The notes: generated by a model not told the origin, from the letters alone. DNA of 64,000 nt from Agelas oroides (GCA_949130485.1 OX422195.1:2341566-2405565); one strand, 5' to 3'; positions 50,801 through 62,370 are shown, numbered from the stretch's first letter. Numbers and translations are program-made.

Positions 50801-53800
50801 TCAGAAGGAAGGAGAAACTGTCGCTGAATTCATGGCCGACCTCCGAAAACTCTCCGAACATTGCAAATTCGCCGACACACTCGATGATATGCTTCGTGAC
50901 CGCCTCGTTTGCGGCATCAGGGATGCGCGCATACAACGACGTCTCTTGGCAGAGCCGGATTTGACCCTTAAGAAAGCTTTTGACTTGGTACAAGCGTCGG
51001 AGACAGCTGAGAAAAACTCCAAGCAGTTGCATCAGCAGCTATCTCCTCAACCTGTTCACGCGCTCTCGCGCCCTAGGAACCTGACTAGACAGCATAATAC
51101 TGTATCCTGCTATCGCTGCGGTGGGAAGCACGCAACGAAGGACTGTCACTGCCAAGATGTGGTTTGCCACAACTGCCATAAGAAAGGACATCTCGCTCGA
51201 GTTTGCAGGAGCAAACCGCGATCGCATCGACAAACAGCAAGTTCGAAGAACCGGCCGAGACAGAACACTCACCACGTCGCACAAGGAGACGAGGCTTCTC
51301 TCCCATCTGAGGAGCAAGCTCCCAACCCGGCCCAAGAGTACCCGGAGTACTTATACCGACTCAGTGACCAACGACGTTCGGCCCAGCCGCTTACCGTGAG
51401 AATGCTTCTCAACGCAATCGAAGTCGAAATGGAAGTTGACACTGGTGCATCCGCGACTATTATGAGCGAAGCTACGTACAGAGGATTGTGGCCCAAGGCG
51501 AAGGCGCCACTACTGCAGCCGACTCAGGTCAGACTCCAAACGTACACGGGTGAACCACTGACAGTACTAGGAGCAATTACCGTAAACGTCCAGTATCACG
51601 AGCAGTCCGCCACCCTCGTCGCCAAATGTAGTATCTTGAACAATGTAATATCTTAGCCACAACTTCTAGGTACACTCAACAATACACACACTGCTGTGTT
51701 ACAACAAAAACATCTTACTTAACTAGAGGCTACATAGCAACCAGGCTAGAATTACAAGTAAACAGGAAAACATGAACCTTATCACTCTAGCAAGATACAA
51801 TGATAATTAGTGCTAACTAGCCTACCAGACGATTTACATAACACATTAACAATGTCCCAAACTAAAAAGATACAGTAACTAAAAATAGGTACAGTTCAGA
51901 GATCAGGCTATCACATTTATATGGCAGATAAACCATAGGGATAGCAAGAAGAAAGTGTATGACTGGCAAGAGGCAACTGTTGTATGAATCATATGCAAAA
52001 ACAGCCAGTCATCAGAGCAGCCATGTCATGTGTAATAAATTAGCAATGACATAATCAGTACAGACTGCCATAGACTATTTGAAGAATAATTATCACTCTT
52101 AAGGTTGTTAAATGTTTTTTTTGGTCTCTCATAAAGCTTGTTAGAGCTGACTGTACTGAGGATGCATAGTTTATACAACTGCCAGTCAGATACACACAAG
52201 TACAAAGCATCACATGCATACATATTACCACCAACTGGTTCATTCACCTGTTCAGCAAGGTAGGTGACAATATCACGGTGGTTGGCTACTGCAGCCACAT
52301 GCAGTGGCGTTAGGCCATCATCAATCCTCAAGTTCAGATGCTGAGGAAAGCGTGTGATAAATTCTTCCATTGCCCTGAATGGACACAATAGATTGCATTC
52401 AGAGTACTGGCTTTAAGTAGCTATGGAGGCTCTCTCTCCCTCTCTCAATGAAATATAACAGACTCACGTTGTGAAGCCAAGGCTTGAAGCCAGATGCACT
52501 GATGTTATGAGCTTGAAGTTGACAAGAGTAGGGTCTGCACCTGCTTCCAGCAGAATCCTCACAGCCCTGTGATTCTTGGCATGCACTGCACAGTGTAGGG
52601 CTGTGTCTCCACTCGAGTCCTAATTAAATAGTGTAGTATACTTCAGCAATTGATTCATGTCATACAGTACGCCACATATTTACATGTGTATACCTGGGCA
52701 CTAAGATCTATTTTGGGAAGATTAGCAAGAAGGGTAAGCACGTTGTTGCTTCCTTTAAGAGCTGCAATGGTGAGTGCAGTGTTCCCATCCTGAGCCTTGG
52801 AATTTGGGTCAGCTCCAGCATCCAGCAACACCTTGGCAGCCTCAGTTTCATCCCTACATCAGGGAAAGTTAATCAGGATTGCAATACACACTAATTATTA
52901 TGTACTTTATACCTTATTACACAGTGGTGGAGTGGTCTTAGTCCATCATCATCCTGTGTGATAGGTTTCTATCATCACTGTAGGCACAGCTTACATTGAA
53001 TCATACTCATAATATTACCTGCACATATACAAGCAGTCAACTAAAAGTACAGTTATGTGTAGTACATGTAAGGTAGTTATAGTCTTCTCTCCAACGTAAT
53101 ACATGCAGTGAAACCTGATGTGGGATTGATCAGATTGATCAGATTGTTACACTGTACATCTGTAACTGTAACTTCATTTGATCCTGATTACATGCTAGTG
53201 TGAGCTAATGTACAGGTATAAGAGACTTGTGTAACGTATTGCAAACTGCTTTAACCTCTATCTCCACGTCTGCCTGGAACTCAAACAGCATTTTCATCAC
53301 AGACACTTTGCCTGCTGCAGCAGCACAGTGCAGTGCCGTTTTTCCACAAAACTTGGCATTCACCTGCATTTGAAGGATAAGGGTATATAGTGTGACAGTG
53401 CTGCAAATCCACCACCATGCAGGGTGTTGTTAATCCACCAGTCTCTATCACAGGTCTATACAGTGTATAGCTACCATATTTACCATGCTCGAGTGCTCGG
53501 TGCCATGTTCTGTTATGCAAGTGCCATATTCTGCTATAATACTTTGCCATGGTTCTACTCCATTCTACCCTGGCCATGCCATACTTTGTGGGCTAGAATG
53601 TGCTCTATGGTAAGCGTTAAGACAATAGTTAATCTCACCGGAGGGCTCATAAAGTATTATACACCCTGTATCATGCAAGTTCGGTTACATTACCTCATTG
53701 GGATACTTTTCCAGGTAGTCTCTAATCATAGAATCCTCTCCAAGGAGTGCAGCGTGAGCTAGAAAATCTGAGCTCTCATCCTCAACCAGAGCAAGCATGC

Positions 53801-56800
53801 TCAAACGAAGTAGGTCCACATCTTCACCCAAAACCTCATCTGTGTATATTGAAACAAACAAACAAACAAACAACAATGTCAGAAGCCTCAAACTACAAAT
53901 CAATAATACTTTTCTATATTTAAAGTGATTTACAGACAGGTATATATGAGGTACACTAAAACGGATGCTGTATACATGGAGAAACTATTCATCGAAACTT
54001 TGGGGTCTTTGAACACGTTTGACAGATACACTACCTTGAAGTAATCAACAGAGTTAGTTTCATACTTTGCACATCTGGAGCTTTCTCGTCTGGTGCAGCA
54101 GACAGGCACAGTGGGTTGAATATCCAATGTCTCCCTTTCACTATCACGATAGCATTACCTGCGTTGTTTACTCCCTCCACAAGACCTAACTGACCCACTG
54201 TCTGTTTGGATGAAAACATAAATACACAGACGAGCTATAGTGAAACACATGTTGTTGGAAACTTAACAAGTAGTGGTATAAACTACTACAAACATTTCTT
54301 GCACTACGTATAAAGTTAATGCACAGAATATGTTGCCTGGTACGAAGTAACCATGCAATAAAGTGATTTACCATTGCCATGTGTTCATTCCACTCGCCGT
54401 GCCCTTGCTGCAGTTTTGTCACTTCTGCCATATCATCCATGACGCGAACCACATCCCCACGAGCAAACCAAATATCCACCTACATTATGTGAGCACCATC
54501 TATACTCACGAAGTAATGATAGGATCACATTGACAAGTGGGAGCAATTCCACAATGACAGCAAAGCTCACCTCAAAGGTGCTCTAACAAAGTAATGTTGG
54601 ATCTCACTAGCGCTCTTGTACACAACTTTTTTTGGTTTAAATCTGTCATACTATTGGCTTAGGTAAATATACTTTGCCATTGTCATACTTGATACACACT
54701 ATGTGCACAGACAGAAGTCTATATAACCACCACCCACCTTCATGACAGAAACAGGGTTCAGGGTCCACCTCTTACTCCCATAACGTACACTCAAGTCTCC
54801 ATTATCCAACACACTGTGTATCACTCCAAGCTTTCCTCGAATCTAGAGAGGGTGCATAATGCATAGAAGTGTGCAGGCATAAATGTTGTAACTTTGGGTG
54901 TGTATAACTTATGTGCAATTGTGATATAATAAGGTACTGCACATGTCACACTTCAACAGTGAGCACTTTCGTTAGAAGGCAACTTTCAGCAGACTGACAC
55001 AGTCTGACATTCTTTCTTACGAGTAAAGTTGGGGATAGAAAGTGCAGATAGGAAAAAACTTACTCTTGTGTGGGTAACCTGATTGTGTGACAGAAATGCC
55101 AGTATTGTCACTTCTGAAAACCAAGCAACTGTGTTCTAAATAGCTACTATATACACCATGCACTGAACATGTGTGAGGAACTTGTAGACAAATAATACCT
55201 ATACTAGGTAATGTGTTCTGCTGATATCATAGCTATACTTACATCAGCCATATCTAAACTCCACCCTCCATGACCCTCCTGCATTAGCCTCAGAACATCC
55301 TGATCTAGCTCCACCCTCACATAGTCGCCAGACGAGAATTCCTGGGGATCTGGGGGTGGAAGGGAGGCTCCTAGAGAAGTACCGGAAAGAGACAAGAATG
55401 AAGGGAGACAGGGAAGGCACCATGCAGCACTAAACTTTTTTAGATGTCTTGAAAATTGCTCTCCAATAAGTTTGGTTGAGTGATATGTATGTACATGTAT
55501 ATTATATCAGTAATACTGATGTAATATACATGTACATGTACATACATATCACTCAATAAATGATATACAACACAATACAGTTAACAGTTGGTAAATCCAG
55601 ATTGGGAAAACTTTGATTACAGCTAACACATTCTCTGAGGATACATTTAAGCTGTGTGTGTAAGGATAACATTTGTTCACAGTACAGAATTGGCTAACCA
55701 AGAATTGGCAGGTGCTCTGGAAAGTATTCACCACCAGTGGCTGGTACAGTACATTTCAGGTCAACCTACATGCAAAAAGATATTTATGTTGAAAAGTCCT
55801 CATAATGCTCCCATTTGCATGAAGATGCAAGTGTATACCATACTCGCCTTCCTCACCTTTCCCTCAGGGCCGATTCTGCACCTGCTCCTATGGTGAGCAC
55901 CCTGCCACTCCACCTGTGCAGCACTCCTCTAGACAGTGAATACATTATTGACAGTGATACATCCTGGCCAGAATCTCTACGGGACAGGTAATGAGTGGTA
56001 CAGTTTAGTTGTAACACTCACGTATGATTCACCCTCCCATCTCTCAATGTCAACAACTTTTCCAGATTTGCCAAGACTTTGGTTACCTACAAATGAGTAG
56101 ACATACAGCAGACTCATCATAGGCATTATGTAGGAGGTGTTCATACTTGCATACCAGCATGCTCTTCTTCCGACCACTCTTGACACATGACCACTTCTGC
56201 TCCTGGAAAAATCCCTCTGGCTTCTACCTTTCTGGCACTGCGTCGAGGAGGTACACGAGTCCTACCATTGTTGGGATAATTTCGTCAGCTACAATAAGTG
56301 ACTTGTGCCAAACAATATCAACAGCAGTTGAGGCCCTGCTTGTGCTGTACTAACAAACTTTAGCTAAGGCTTGGTGCCCCCACTATAAAGTAATACCACC
56401 ATTGTATGCATCATGAATGAAGGGGCTGTGCTTGCAACAGCTCAGAGACATATTATGGTGCAAGGAGCACACACCTAGTTCGCACAGTGTCATATCGCAC
56501 AAATGCATGTTCTGCAATGTGCTTGCCACTCATGTAGCAAGGAGTACAGAGGTCATAGTCGTAGCACTTTGCACACTTCCACCTCATGCCAGTCATTGCA
56601 CCCTCTTGATTACACCCATCACAGCTCACATGTGGGTGTGGCGAACCTGTACCAGACAATTACAGATATAGACTTCTGACATGTGCATGTGATACTTATT
56701 CCAGATCTGTGTGCTTGCATTAGCTGTCAGGATAAATCAAGTCTAAACCACACCCCAAGATGTCTACACAGTAGTAACTCAGTTTACTTAGCACACAGAA

Positions 56801-57917
56801 CAGTTTCCTTGGGTATACAGAGGTATACTGATTTTGTATTTTGCCCTCCAGTACCAGTTTCCCACACTTGTTGACAAATGAAAGTTTCACTTATGGGATA
56901 GGTGCATGCACCATGACACTAGCCAATATGCACTCAGATTGGATGCTCAACACTTCCTCTGACCAGCGTATTACATTGCATAACATGAATCCTTTAATCT
57001 TGGAGTGTAATAGCATATCTCTACAATTGCTACCAACTTGGTATAATGCTGGACGATTGTACTAGCTGGAAGATGCATTTTGCATTCTATCTGGGTGAGC
57101 TACTTTGGCTCCATTCTTATGTCATTTTGAGAGGCGAGAGTGAGAAGAGAGGTGAAAGGGTGTGTTTATGTCACTTGTATGCCCCAATTCCCCCCATCCT
57201 GGGCAAGGTGGGGCCGGCCAGAGGATTAAATGTATAATCAGGGCAAGTTCCAGAGGATTAAAATATAATCGGGGCAAGTTTCCATTGCAAATCTCCCCAG
57301 GTTTCCCCCGGGCAACACAGGGAAGTGGATTGTCTGCACATAAAGTGAAGATAGCCACTGTGTACACATAAAGTGCAGCAAAATGCAGTTTTTTGTGCAA
57401 ATAACTTAACACCATGAGGTTTATAGATTTCCTAATATATTGGTTAATAGAAAACCGGTGTAAGCAAAGACCCCATCCCCAGGGCCATATTTCACAGTGA
57501 AACAAATAAAATCCTCTCTCATTCCCCACTGTTGCCTGTAAGGGAGGGAGGCAGGAATAGGATTGATAGGTGCATTACTTATGAGTTTACACCATAAGGA
57601 TACACAGAGATGTTTTGATGCTGCTGAAAATAAGGTCTGGTAATATGACTAGTTTAGATATAAGTCTTACCAACAGGAGCGTTCTCAAAGACTCTCAAAT
57701 CATACTTGTCCTCCACGCCACAACGGTACCTGCACCTGTTTCCCCTGTCCCACTGAACTGTTACGATCGTCACTCTGGTTTCACTTTCCCCTTCAGACTG
57801 ATCTCTTGTTACCGACTGCGTGTCCACCACCGTACCAACGTGACCCTCTCCTCCGTCCTGATCTCCCCACGACCAGTTCGGGCCACGAACGACACGCAAA
57901 CCCTTCTGCACTTCCAT
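44877..57917 (-). CDS. Gene C: complete mind bomb-type E3 ubiquitin ligase with retroelement in an intron
   Basis: Twenty-two minus-strand exons sum to 2,859 bases (952 residues): 57917-57671, 56646-56475, 56261-56155, 56086-56022, 55928-55857, 55765-55699, 55370-55243, 54842-54738, 54479-54372, 54201-54066, 53839-53694, 53363-53256, 52953-52913, 52853-52694, 52619-52468, 52374-52248, 46713-46459, 46061-45877, 45806-45698, 45436-45238, 45124-45015, 44936-44877. Each matches the same-numbered exon of gene B in phase. Oddities: exon 1 has a 12-13-residue acidic insert (DQSEGESET); exon 3 lacks the DWRWGNQD motif, reading QEWSEEEHAG instead; exon 17 is 45 bases longer through an internal duplication. 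The RING keeps all metal ligands with CEH as the CxH (CFLC, CEHSVVC, CPQCK). The intron between exons 16 and 17 carries the Ty3/gypsy element at 46888-51915. The likely role is as for gene B. Confidence 0.92.
46888..47176 (-). repeat. 3' LTR of the rearranged element
   Basis: 289 bp, TG...CA ends on the minus strand, next to the polypurine tract at 47177-47190. Bases 47191 to about 47402 are the true minus-strand end of pol, including its stop codon. Confidence 0.88.
47403..50190 (+). CDS. Retroelement pol: RT, RNase H, integrase, inverted relative to LTRs
   Basis: The open frame runs from 47284, but its first 40 codons are antisense pol 3' end; genuine pol begins near 47403 (LSLVVVRGSGPTLLGRD). 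Order: reverse transcriptase with the catalytic VYIDDILV at about 48074-48097; RNase H (LSCDASPYGVGAV at about 48510); H2C2 zinc finger (HEGHPGM, then CDQCQ); integrase core with D in HVDHAGP, D in SDNGPAF and E in NGLAERAV; then a C-terminal DNA-binding region. All Ty3/gypsy hallmarks are present without internal stops. The final codons after about 50141 come from a rearrangement junction rather than the native end. It lacks a start next to its protease, so it is probably not expressed as a normal polyprotein here. Confidence 0.88.
50142..50487. other. Patchwork of retroelement fragments between pol and gag
   Basis: In order: minus-strand pol end (about 50142-50231), minus-strand gag middle (about 50232-50352), minus-strand gag start (about 50353-50429), plus-strand end of an LTR (about 50430-50486). 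Each joins the next at a sharp breakpoint, two of them sharing three to five bases (GACAA, TGT). Confidence 0.8.
50496..51626 (+). CDS. Retroelement gag-protease segment, inverted relative to LTRs
   Basis: The frame starts at the ATG just after a plus-strand primer-site sequence (TTTGGCGACGAGGGTGGG, about 50487-50504; an in-frame ATG follows). It encodes a gypsy-type capsid, two CCHC-type knuckles (CYRCGGKHATKDC and CHNCHKKGHLARVC, at about 51108-51210) and a protease active site VDTGASATI near 51435. It breaks off after the codons for QSATL at about 51605, where sequence jumps into the minus-strand primer site. In the intact element that position should continue into the pol segment at 47403. 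The C-terminal dozen codons are therefore artefactual. Confidence 0.85.
51627..51915 (-). repeat. 5' LTR of the rearranged element
   Basis: 289 bp, matching 46888-47176. The primer-site-like TTTGGCGACGAGGGTG follows it on the minus strand at 51626-51609. Confidence 0.88.
55477..55555. repeat. 79-bp intronic palindrome in gene C
   Basis: TGAGTGATATGTATGTACAT is mirrored by TACATACATATCACTCA, and pairing continues through ATATTA to a small loop at CAGTAATACTG. The stem is AT-rich and nearly perfect. Confidence 0.8.
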
Positions 57918-58061
57918 GGAAGCCCGATGGCCAAGCTGGGGGAATCCGCAATGACGACACTAAGTCCAAAGTTCAAAGTTTAATTGAAAGCCAAGCAGGG
58001 TGCCATTAGTGGGAGGGGGGATTAGGGGAATTCTGCTGACTTTGCGGTAAACATTGCCGTA
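57918..58061. promoter_or_regulatory. Shared head-to-head promoter region of genes C and D
   Basis: Only 144 bp separate the start codon of gene C (minus) from that of gene D (plus). No TATA box is evident. Both upstream elements must lie here unless non-coding first exons start elsewhere. Both neighbours start with the same MIB/HERC2 exon, so the pair reads as an inverted duplication with its junction in this segment. Confidence 0.6.
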
Positions 58062-61000
58062 ATGTCAGCGAACAGTAGTTTACGTGTTGTTCGTGGCCCA
58101 AACTGGTCGTGGGGGGATCAGGACGGAGGAGAGGGCCACGTTGGGACGGTGGTGGAGGTAGGACAAGGTGGTGGGTCGGTGGTGGTTCAGTGGGACTGCG
58201 GGAACAGGTGCAGGTACCGCTGTGGTGAGGAGGGAAAGTATGACCTGAGGGTCTTCGACAGTGCGCCGACTGGTGAGTCGGGTGAAGTACGATAAGATGG
58301 TGATAATTTTGTCTGATTTTGATTCTTGAATCATGAATTGATGTACGGTGAAGTTTTTCTAGTTAGCTATAATGAAACTGTTTAATATACAGCTATTAAT
58401 TGTGCCAATATCACAATTTGTATTGTGTAGGTATCTTACATTTAAAGGTTGTATGTGACTGGTGCCAGACAGAAGGTCTGAAAGGCATCATCTGGAGATG
58501 TATGAGATGCCTTGACTATTTCCTCTGCACCCCTTGCTACATGACTGACAAGCACAGTTTAATGCATCAGTTTGAGAGAATTGATGGTAAAGATGTGAGC
58601 AAAAGGTATGCATGTGCATGTGTAAATTTCTTTCAGCCTGCAGATGAAGGCTGAGAAACTTATAGTGTATAATGGTTGTCAGGTGTGTCCGAGCTGAGCT
58701 CCTCTCTGCAGCAAATTAGCGATATACCTCATGATTAGAATCCACAGCAACCTTCATGGATGCATTTGGAATATTTTGCATTCTTCTAGCACAACCATCC
58801 ACATATAAATTTATTTCCTAGAGAAGAATCGACTATAGAGTTAAATATATGCAAAGTTATGGAGAGTATCTATCTTGAGTAAACTCCTGTAGTGATTGGC
58901 ATTGTTCAATTATGATCTCTAGGGTCCGGGTACCAATGAGGTTGAACTGTGAAAGGATAGCTGCCAGAGGTATATTTCCAGGTGCAGAAGTCATCCGAGG
59001 CTGTGATTGGAGATGGAGAGACCAGGACGGTAATGAACAAAGAAACAGCACTTGTTCACTGTTGCTTTAGAATGATGTGTATTGACTACATACTTGTGTG
59101 TGCAGGTGGTCTTGGTATGGCTGGAAAGGTTGTCAACATCATTGGATGGCAGAACGAGAGTGCTGTGAGTTACTCCAACTATATAGTAAGGTTTTGCTTG
59201 TTTAATGGTAGTTATTGGACCTATCCAGAGGAGTGTTGCAGAGGTGGAATGGACAGCATTCCAAGGGAAGAGAAACAGATACAGAGTGGGACACAACGGA
59301 AAGGTGTTGTAAGATGTTTGCACATACCTTTGGGTGAATCTACATAATTATACAGTTTTAGGAGGGTCTAGGAATGAGACAACTTTACCTGCAGTGGGTT
59401 TTTTTGGGGGCGGGGGGGGGGGGGGTACTCGCCCCCCTTGGAGATAGCTAGCCTACAATCAGCCTCTCAATCCCTGTCTCAACAACATCAGTAGAAAAGA
59501 GCTTTTCCCAGAACCTTTTAATGAAAACCAGAGAAATATGAGCATAGAGTACAACAAAGAACCATGACACAATAATACCACATACATGTACTACTAGGAA
59601 TACGCATGCGCAGAGTATGCCTCACGCAGAAGAATATCCGGAAATATGCAAGTAGATATCCGTTGTAACCACGTGTAGCGTGTAGGTGCTAGGTGCTGGA
59701 GACGAGATAGAGCGATGAAGATGGCAAAGCGGTCGTCTGAAGAGTTTCAGGAAGCGAGCGTAGTGTCATGCGTGTATCTGTCAGACTCTTTCTCCTTTGC
59801 CTTACTCTCTTCTGATGCAGTGTCCCTTTGTTTCCGTCTTCGCTCTCTAGCACGATCACGCTTTGACTGCTTCTGCTCCATTTCGGCTCTCGAACGATCT
59901 TTTTCACACGTCGATCGCCTCCTGCTCCCACCAGTACCATGTGGCCCCTGCTCCGTTTCAGCTCTCGCACGTGCACGATCTTTCGATCGCCTCCTGGTCG
60001 GACCAGTACCATGTGGCTAGTAGTCTGGGGACGAGACCACAGAAACCGCGCCCACGTAATCAAAGTGTGACGGATATACATATATATATATATACATACA
60101 TACAAACACGAGCTGACTACGATGCACGATTAGTAGCCTCGCACTAAGGCGCTCGGCAATCACTATGCTACTACCTAAACTGTTCGATACATCAACAACT
60201 TCTTCTAAGTGATTGTCTGTTAACAGCTGCATGATTGTGCAAGACTTAGCGTGATTGCCACATGGTCATTTTTACTGCTAATGTAGTGCTACAATTGCTT
60301 CCAAATTAAAAATTCACTACAAAGTCCCTGAGAATGTACCAGAATCAGTCTCAGACGGTCTAAAATCTAAAATTTATCCACATGTACACAGGGCTTCGCC
60401 CCCCCTCTTTTTCATAAACACTCATTTTGCCCCCCCTTGGATCAATTTCTAAATGAAGACCTGCTATATGTACTTATGGTTTGCTATCGAAGTGGGTGCA
60501 AAGTGCTATAGTTGCTAGGTATCATGAATGTATTCATTATTCATACACATCTTTCTAATGCATTGAAGATTTGCTGTAACATAGTTTGGCAGTTAAAAGT
60601 TGAAAGAGTCTACACTCACATGACCATACTTTGAACTTCTTTGTATTATCTTCTTGTTATCCTTCTTAGGTTGATCTGAAGTGCACAAAGCCAGGAAGTG
60701 GTGGATACTACTACCCAGAGCACCTTCCTGTCCTTGGTAAGGGTTTGCCCCATCACTAGTAGGGTCCATGGTTTCAGTTAGCTACATATCTTTGGTAAGT
60801 ATGGTCAGAATTAGCCTCGTTCCCAGGCCCCGCCCAGCTTTCCGTCGCTTATTAGTACGGTAAAGCGGGAGAGGGCCTGGTATCTTTTCTCACGTGAGTG
60901 ACGTCAGGATAGAAAGGATGGTAGAAAGGGTTTAATTGTGCGTGGGCGCACCAGGCCCAGAACAGCAAAAAGAGCCAAGGTACCAGGTAACTTACCACAC

Positions 61001-61966
61001 GTATCTAGCTAGTTGGGGGCGACTGTCATACACACCAAGCGTTGAGCGTGTAGTCGGTTTAAAATACACGAAACACAGCCTGTTAATTCTGCAAAATTTC
61101 GCCATTTTCCGATTACATCATGCTCACATGAGAAAAGATACCAGGCTCTCCACGGCTTTTCCGTACTGTAAGCGATGGAAAGCTGGGCGGGGCCTGGGAA
61201 CGAGGCTAGTCAGAATAATGTTTGTGGTTTAAGTTTGCCTACTTAGCCACATATTTTCCTGACCTGGGTAAGTTTGACAGTCAGAAAGATCATCTTATTA
61301 GATAGGCTTTGGTGTTCTGAGATTGTCCTATAGATGCCACCCAGGGGCAGATCCAAGTTGGTAAAATTAGGGGGGGGGGCTAATTTAGCAAAGCAGCGCA
61401 AACTGGGCTGCATAGTGGCCCATGAGGGGAGGGGATGGGAGTGGGATGCTTCCCCCTCCTGCAGAAGAACATATCATCTGTGAAAGGCCTTTGAGAAGCT
61501 ATTTCTGAATTTGGACACTCATGAAACTACCCGAGAATGGCCCACTTGAGGATTGATAAAATGCCATTGTTGATGTGTTGGTCAGCTTCGTTTATGACAC
61601 ACCAGCTGGAGAGAATGGGGGGAGCTGTAGCCCTCTCTAGTTCCAATTTGGATCTGGCATCCTACATCACACAATTATCATGTTTCACTGTGCAAGTTGG
61701 ACAGCCAGAATTGCACACAATTATCTATCCATCCAGTGTCTACATGAGTATGTGTGAGTGTTTTTGTTGTTGTTTTAACTGCCAGTGGAGATACGTACCT
61801 GGTTTAATATAGTTAAATTATTTTGCGGTTCATTGCAGGTGCCCCTTGTGAGTTTTCAGGGCCCAGAGTATTTGCTGCAGGAGATGTGGTGAAGGTTGAG
61901 CTCGATCCAGATGTTCTAAAGCTCTTGCAGGAGGGTCACGGAGGGTGGAATGACTTAATGTTTGAG
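58062..61966 (+). CDS. Gene D: mind bomb-type E3 ligase, exons 1-7, 3' part outside window
   Basis: Seven exons in phase give 274 codons: 58062-58272, 58431-58605, 58923-59029, 59106-59164, 59229-59303, 60670-60736, 61839-61966. Exon 1 is the MIB/HERC2 domain ([16 protein letters not shown]), exon 2 the ZZ finger (CDWC, CMRC, CTPC ligands), exons 3-6 the second MIB/HERC2 ([23 protein letters not shown]), exon 7 the first MIB repeat ([11 protein letters not shown]). Exon lengths match gene B closely (107, 59 and 128 bases are identical). Repeats 2 onward, ankyrins and RING are expected to the right of the LTR retroelement that begins at about 62371. Whether the gene is still complete cannot be told from this window. 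The 1.4-kb and 1.1-kb introns hold transposon debris. Confidence 0.88.
59458..59541 (+). pseudogene. hAT transposase C-terminal fragment
   Basis: A 27-codon frame reads [16 protein letters not shown] then LLMKTREI and a stop. This is the signature of the hAT dimerisation region (P-S-S/T-x-x-x-E-R/K-x-F-S, then a basic segment). Nothing else of a transposase is present nearby. Confidence 0.55.
59720..60030 (-). pseudogene. Arg/Ser/Glu-rich coding-like fragment
   Basis: On the minus strand one frame contains two diverged copies of a module PHGTG-x-(T/S)RRRS, followed by KDR and alternating Arg/Ala/Glu residues, then [15 protein letters not shown] and a stop. The repeat suggests a real low-complexity protein segment, but there is no start, domain or splice support. 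It lies antisense in an intron of gene D, among transposon remnants. Confidence 0.3.
60812..61208. mobile_element. TAGCCTCGTTCCC element carrying a nested inverted repeat
   Basis: Ends TAGCCTCGTTCCCAGGCCCC and mirror, flanked by GTCAGAAT on both sides (8 bp). One arm is interrupted by a second inverted-repeat pair, GGTATCTTTTCTCACGTGAG and CTCACATGAGAAAAGATACC (about 60881 to 61143), a separate nested insertion. Confidence 0.8.
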
Positions 61967-62370
61967 GTAGAAATGTACTACAAGTGTCAGGTATCAATTG
62001 ATCCTCATCTAGATTCTGTAAACAAGTGGCCTCTGATTCAACTAATTGACAAGGCCATTGAATGTAAAAGGTGAATTACTTTGAAAAGGCATGTGTCATT
62101 TCAGTTACAAAAATACTTGGCAGACTCACTCCTTACAAAAGCAGTACAGTATGCAGCATTGTAGTTCACTAATGGATGCTGATCTGTTTGTTCTCCCATC
62201 TGAAACTGAATGCTTGCCAAGGTAACAAAACATTTGTGCTACAATATAAGTACATAGAGAATGTGTCATCATGATGAAAGGTATGTCGGCCATTTGATAG
62301 GAAAAGGGTCTTCAGGATGATTTCTGGAAATCTGGACTTTAATGCACCAAATTACACATTATTATTATAC

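Larger units (their letters stand above)
46888..51915 (-). mobile_element. Rearranged Ty3/gypsy LTR retroelement in a gene C intron
   Basis: Two 289-bp LTRs (46888-47176 and 51627-51915) begin TGTGATAGCC and end ATACTACA on the minus strand. TTTAT flanks the insertion on both sides (46883-46887 and 51916-51920). A polypurine tract (CTAAGAGGGTGAAG, minus strand, 47177-47190) and a primer-site region (TTTGGCGACGAGGGTG, minus strand, 51609-51626) sit where a minus-strand element needs them. The bulk of pol and gag, however, is read on the plus strand, so most of the interior is inverted relative to the LTRs and also permuted. The two LTRs look near identical, which argues for a recent insertion. 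Confidence 0.9.

Noticed and set aside
57654-57983. 122-codon plus-strand ORF over gene C exon 1
   Set aside because: It is antisense to the conserved MIB/HERC2 exon; the same kind of shadow frame appears opposite exon 1 of genes B and D.
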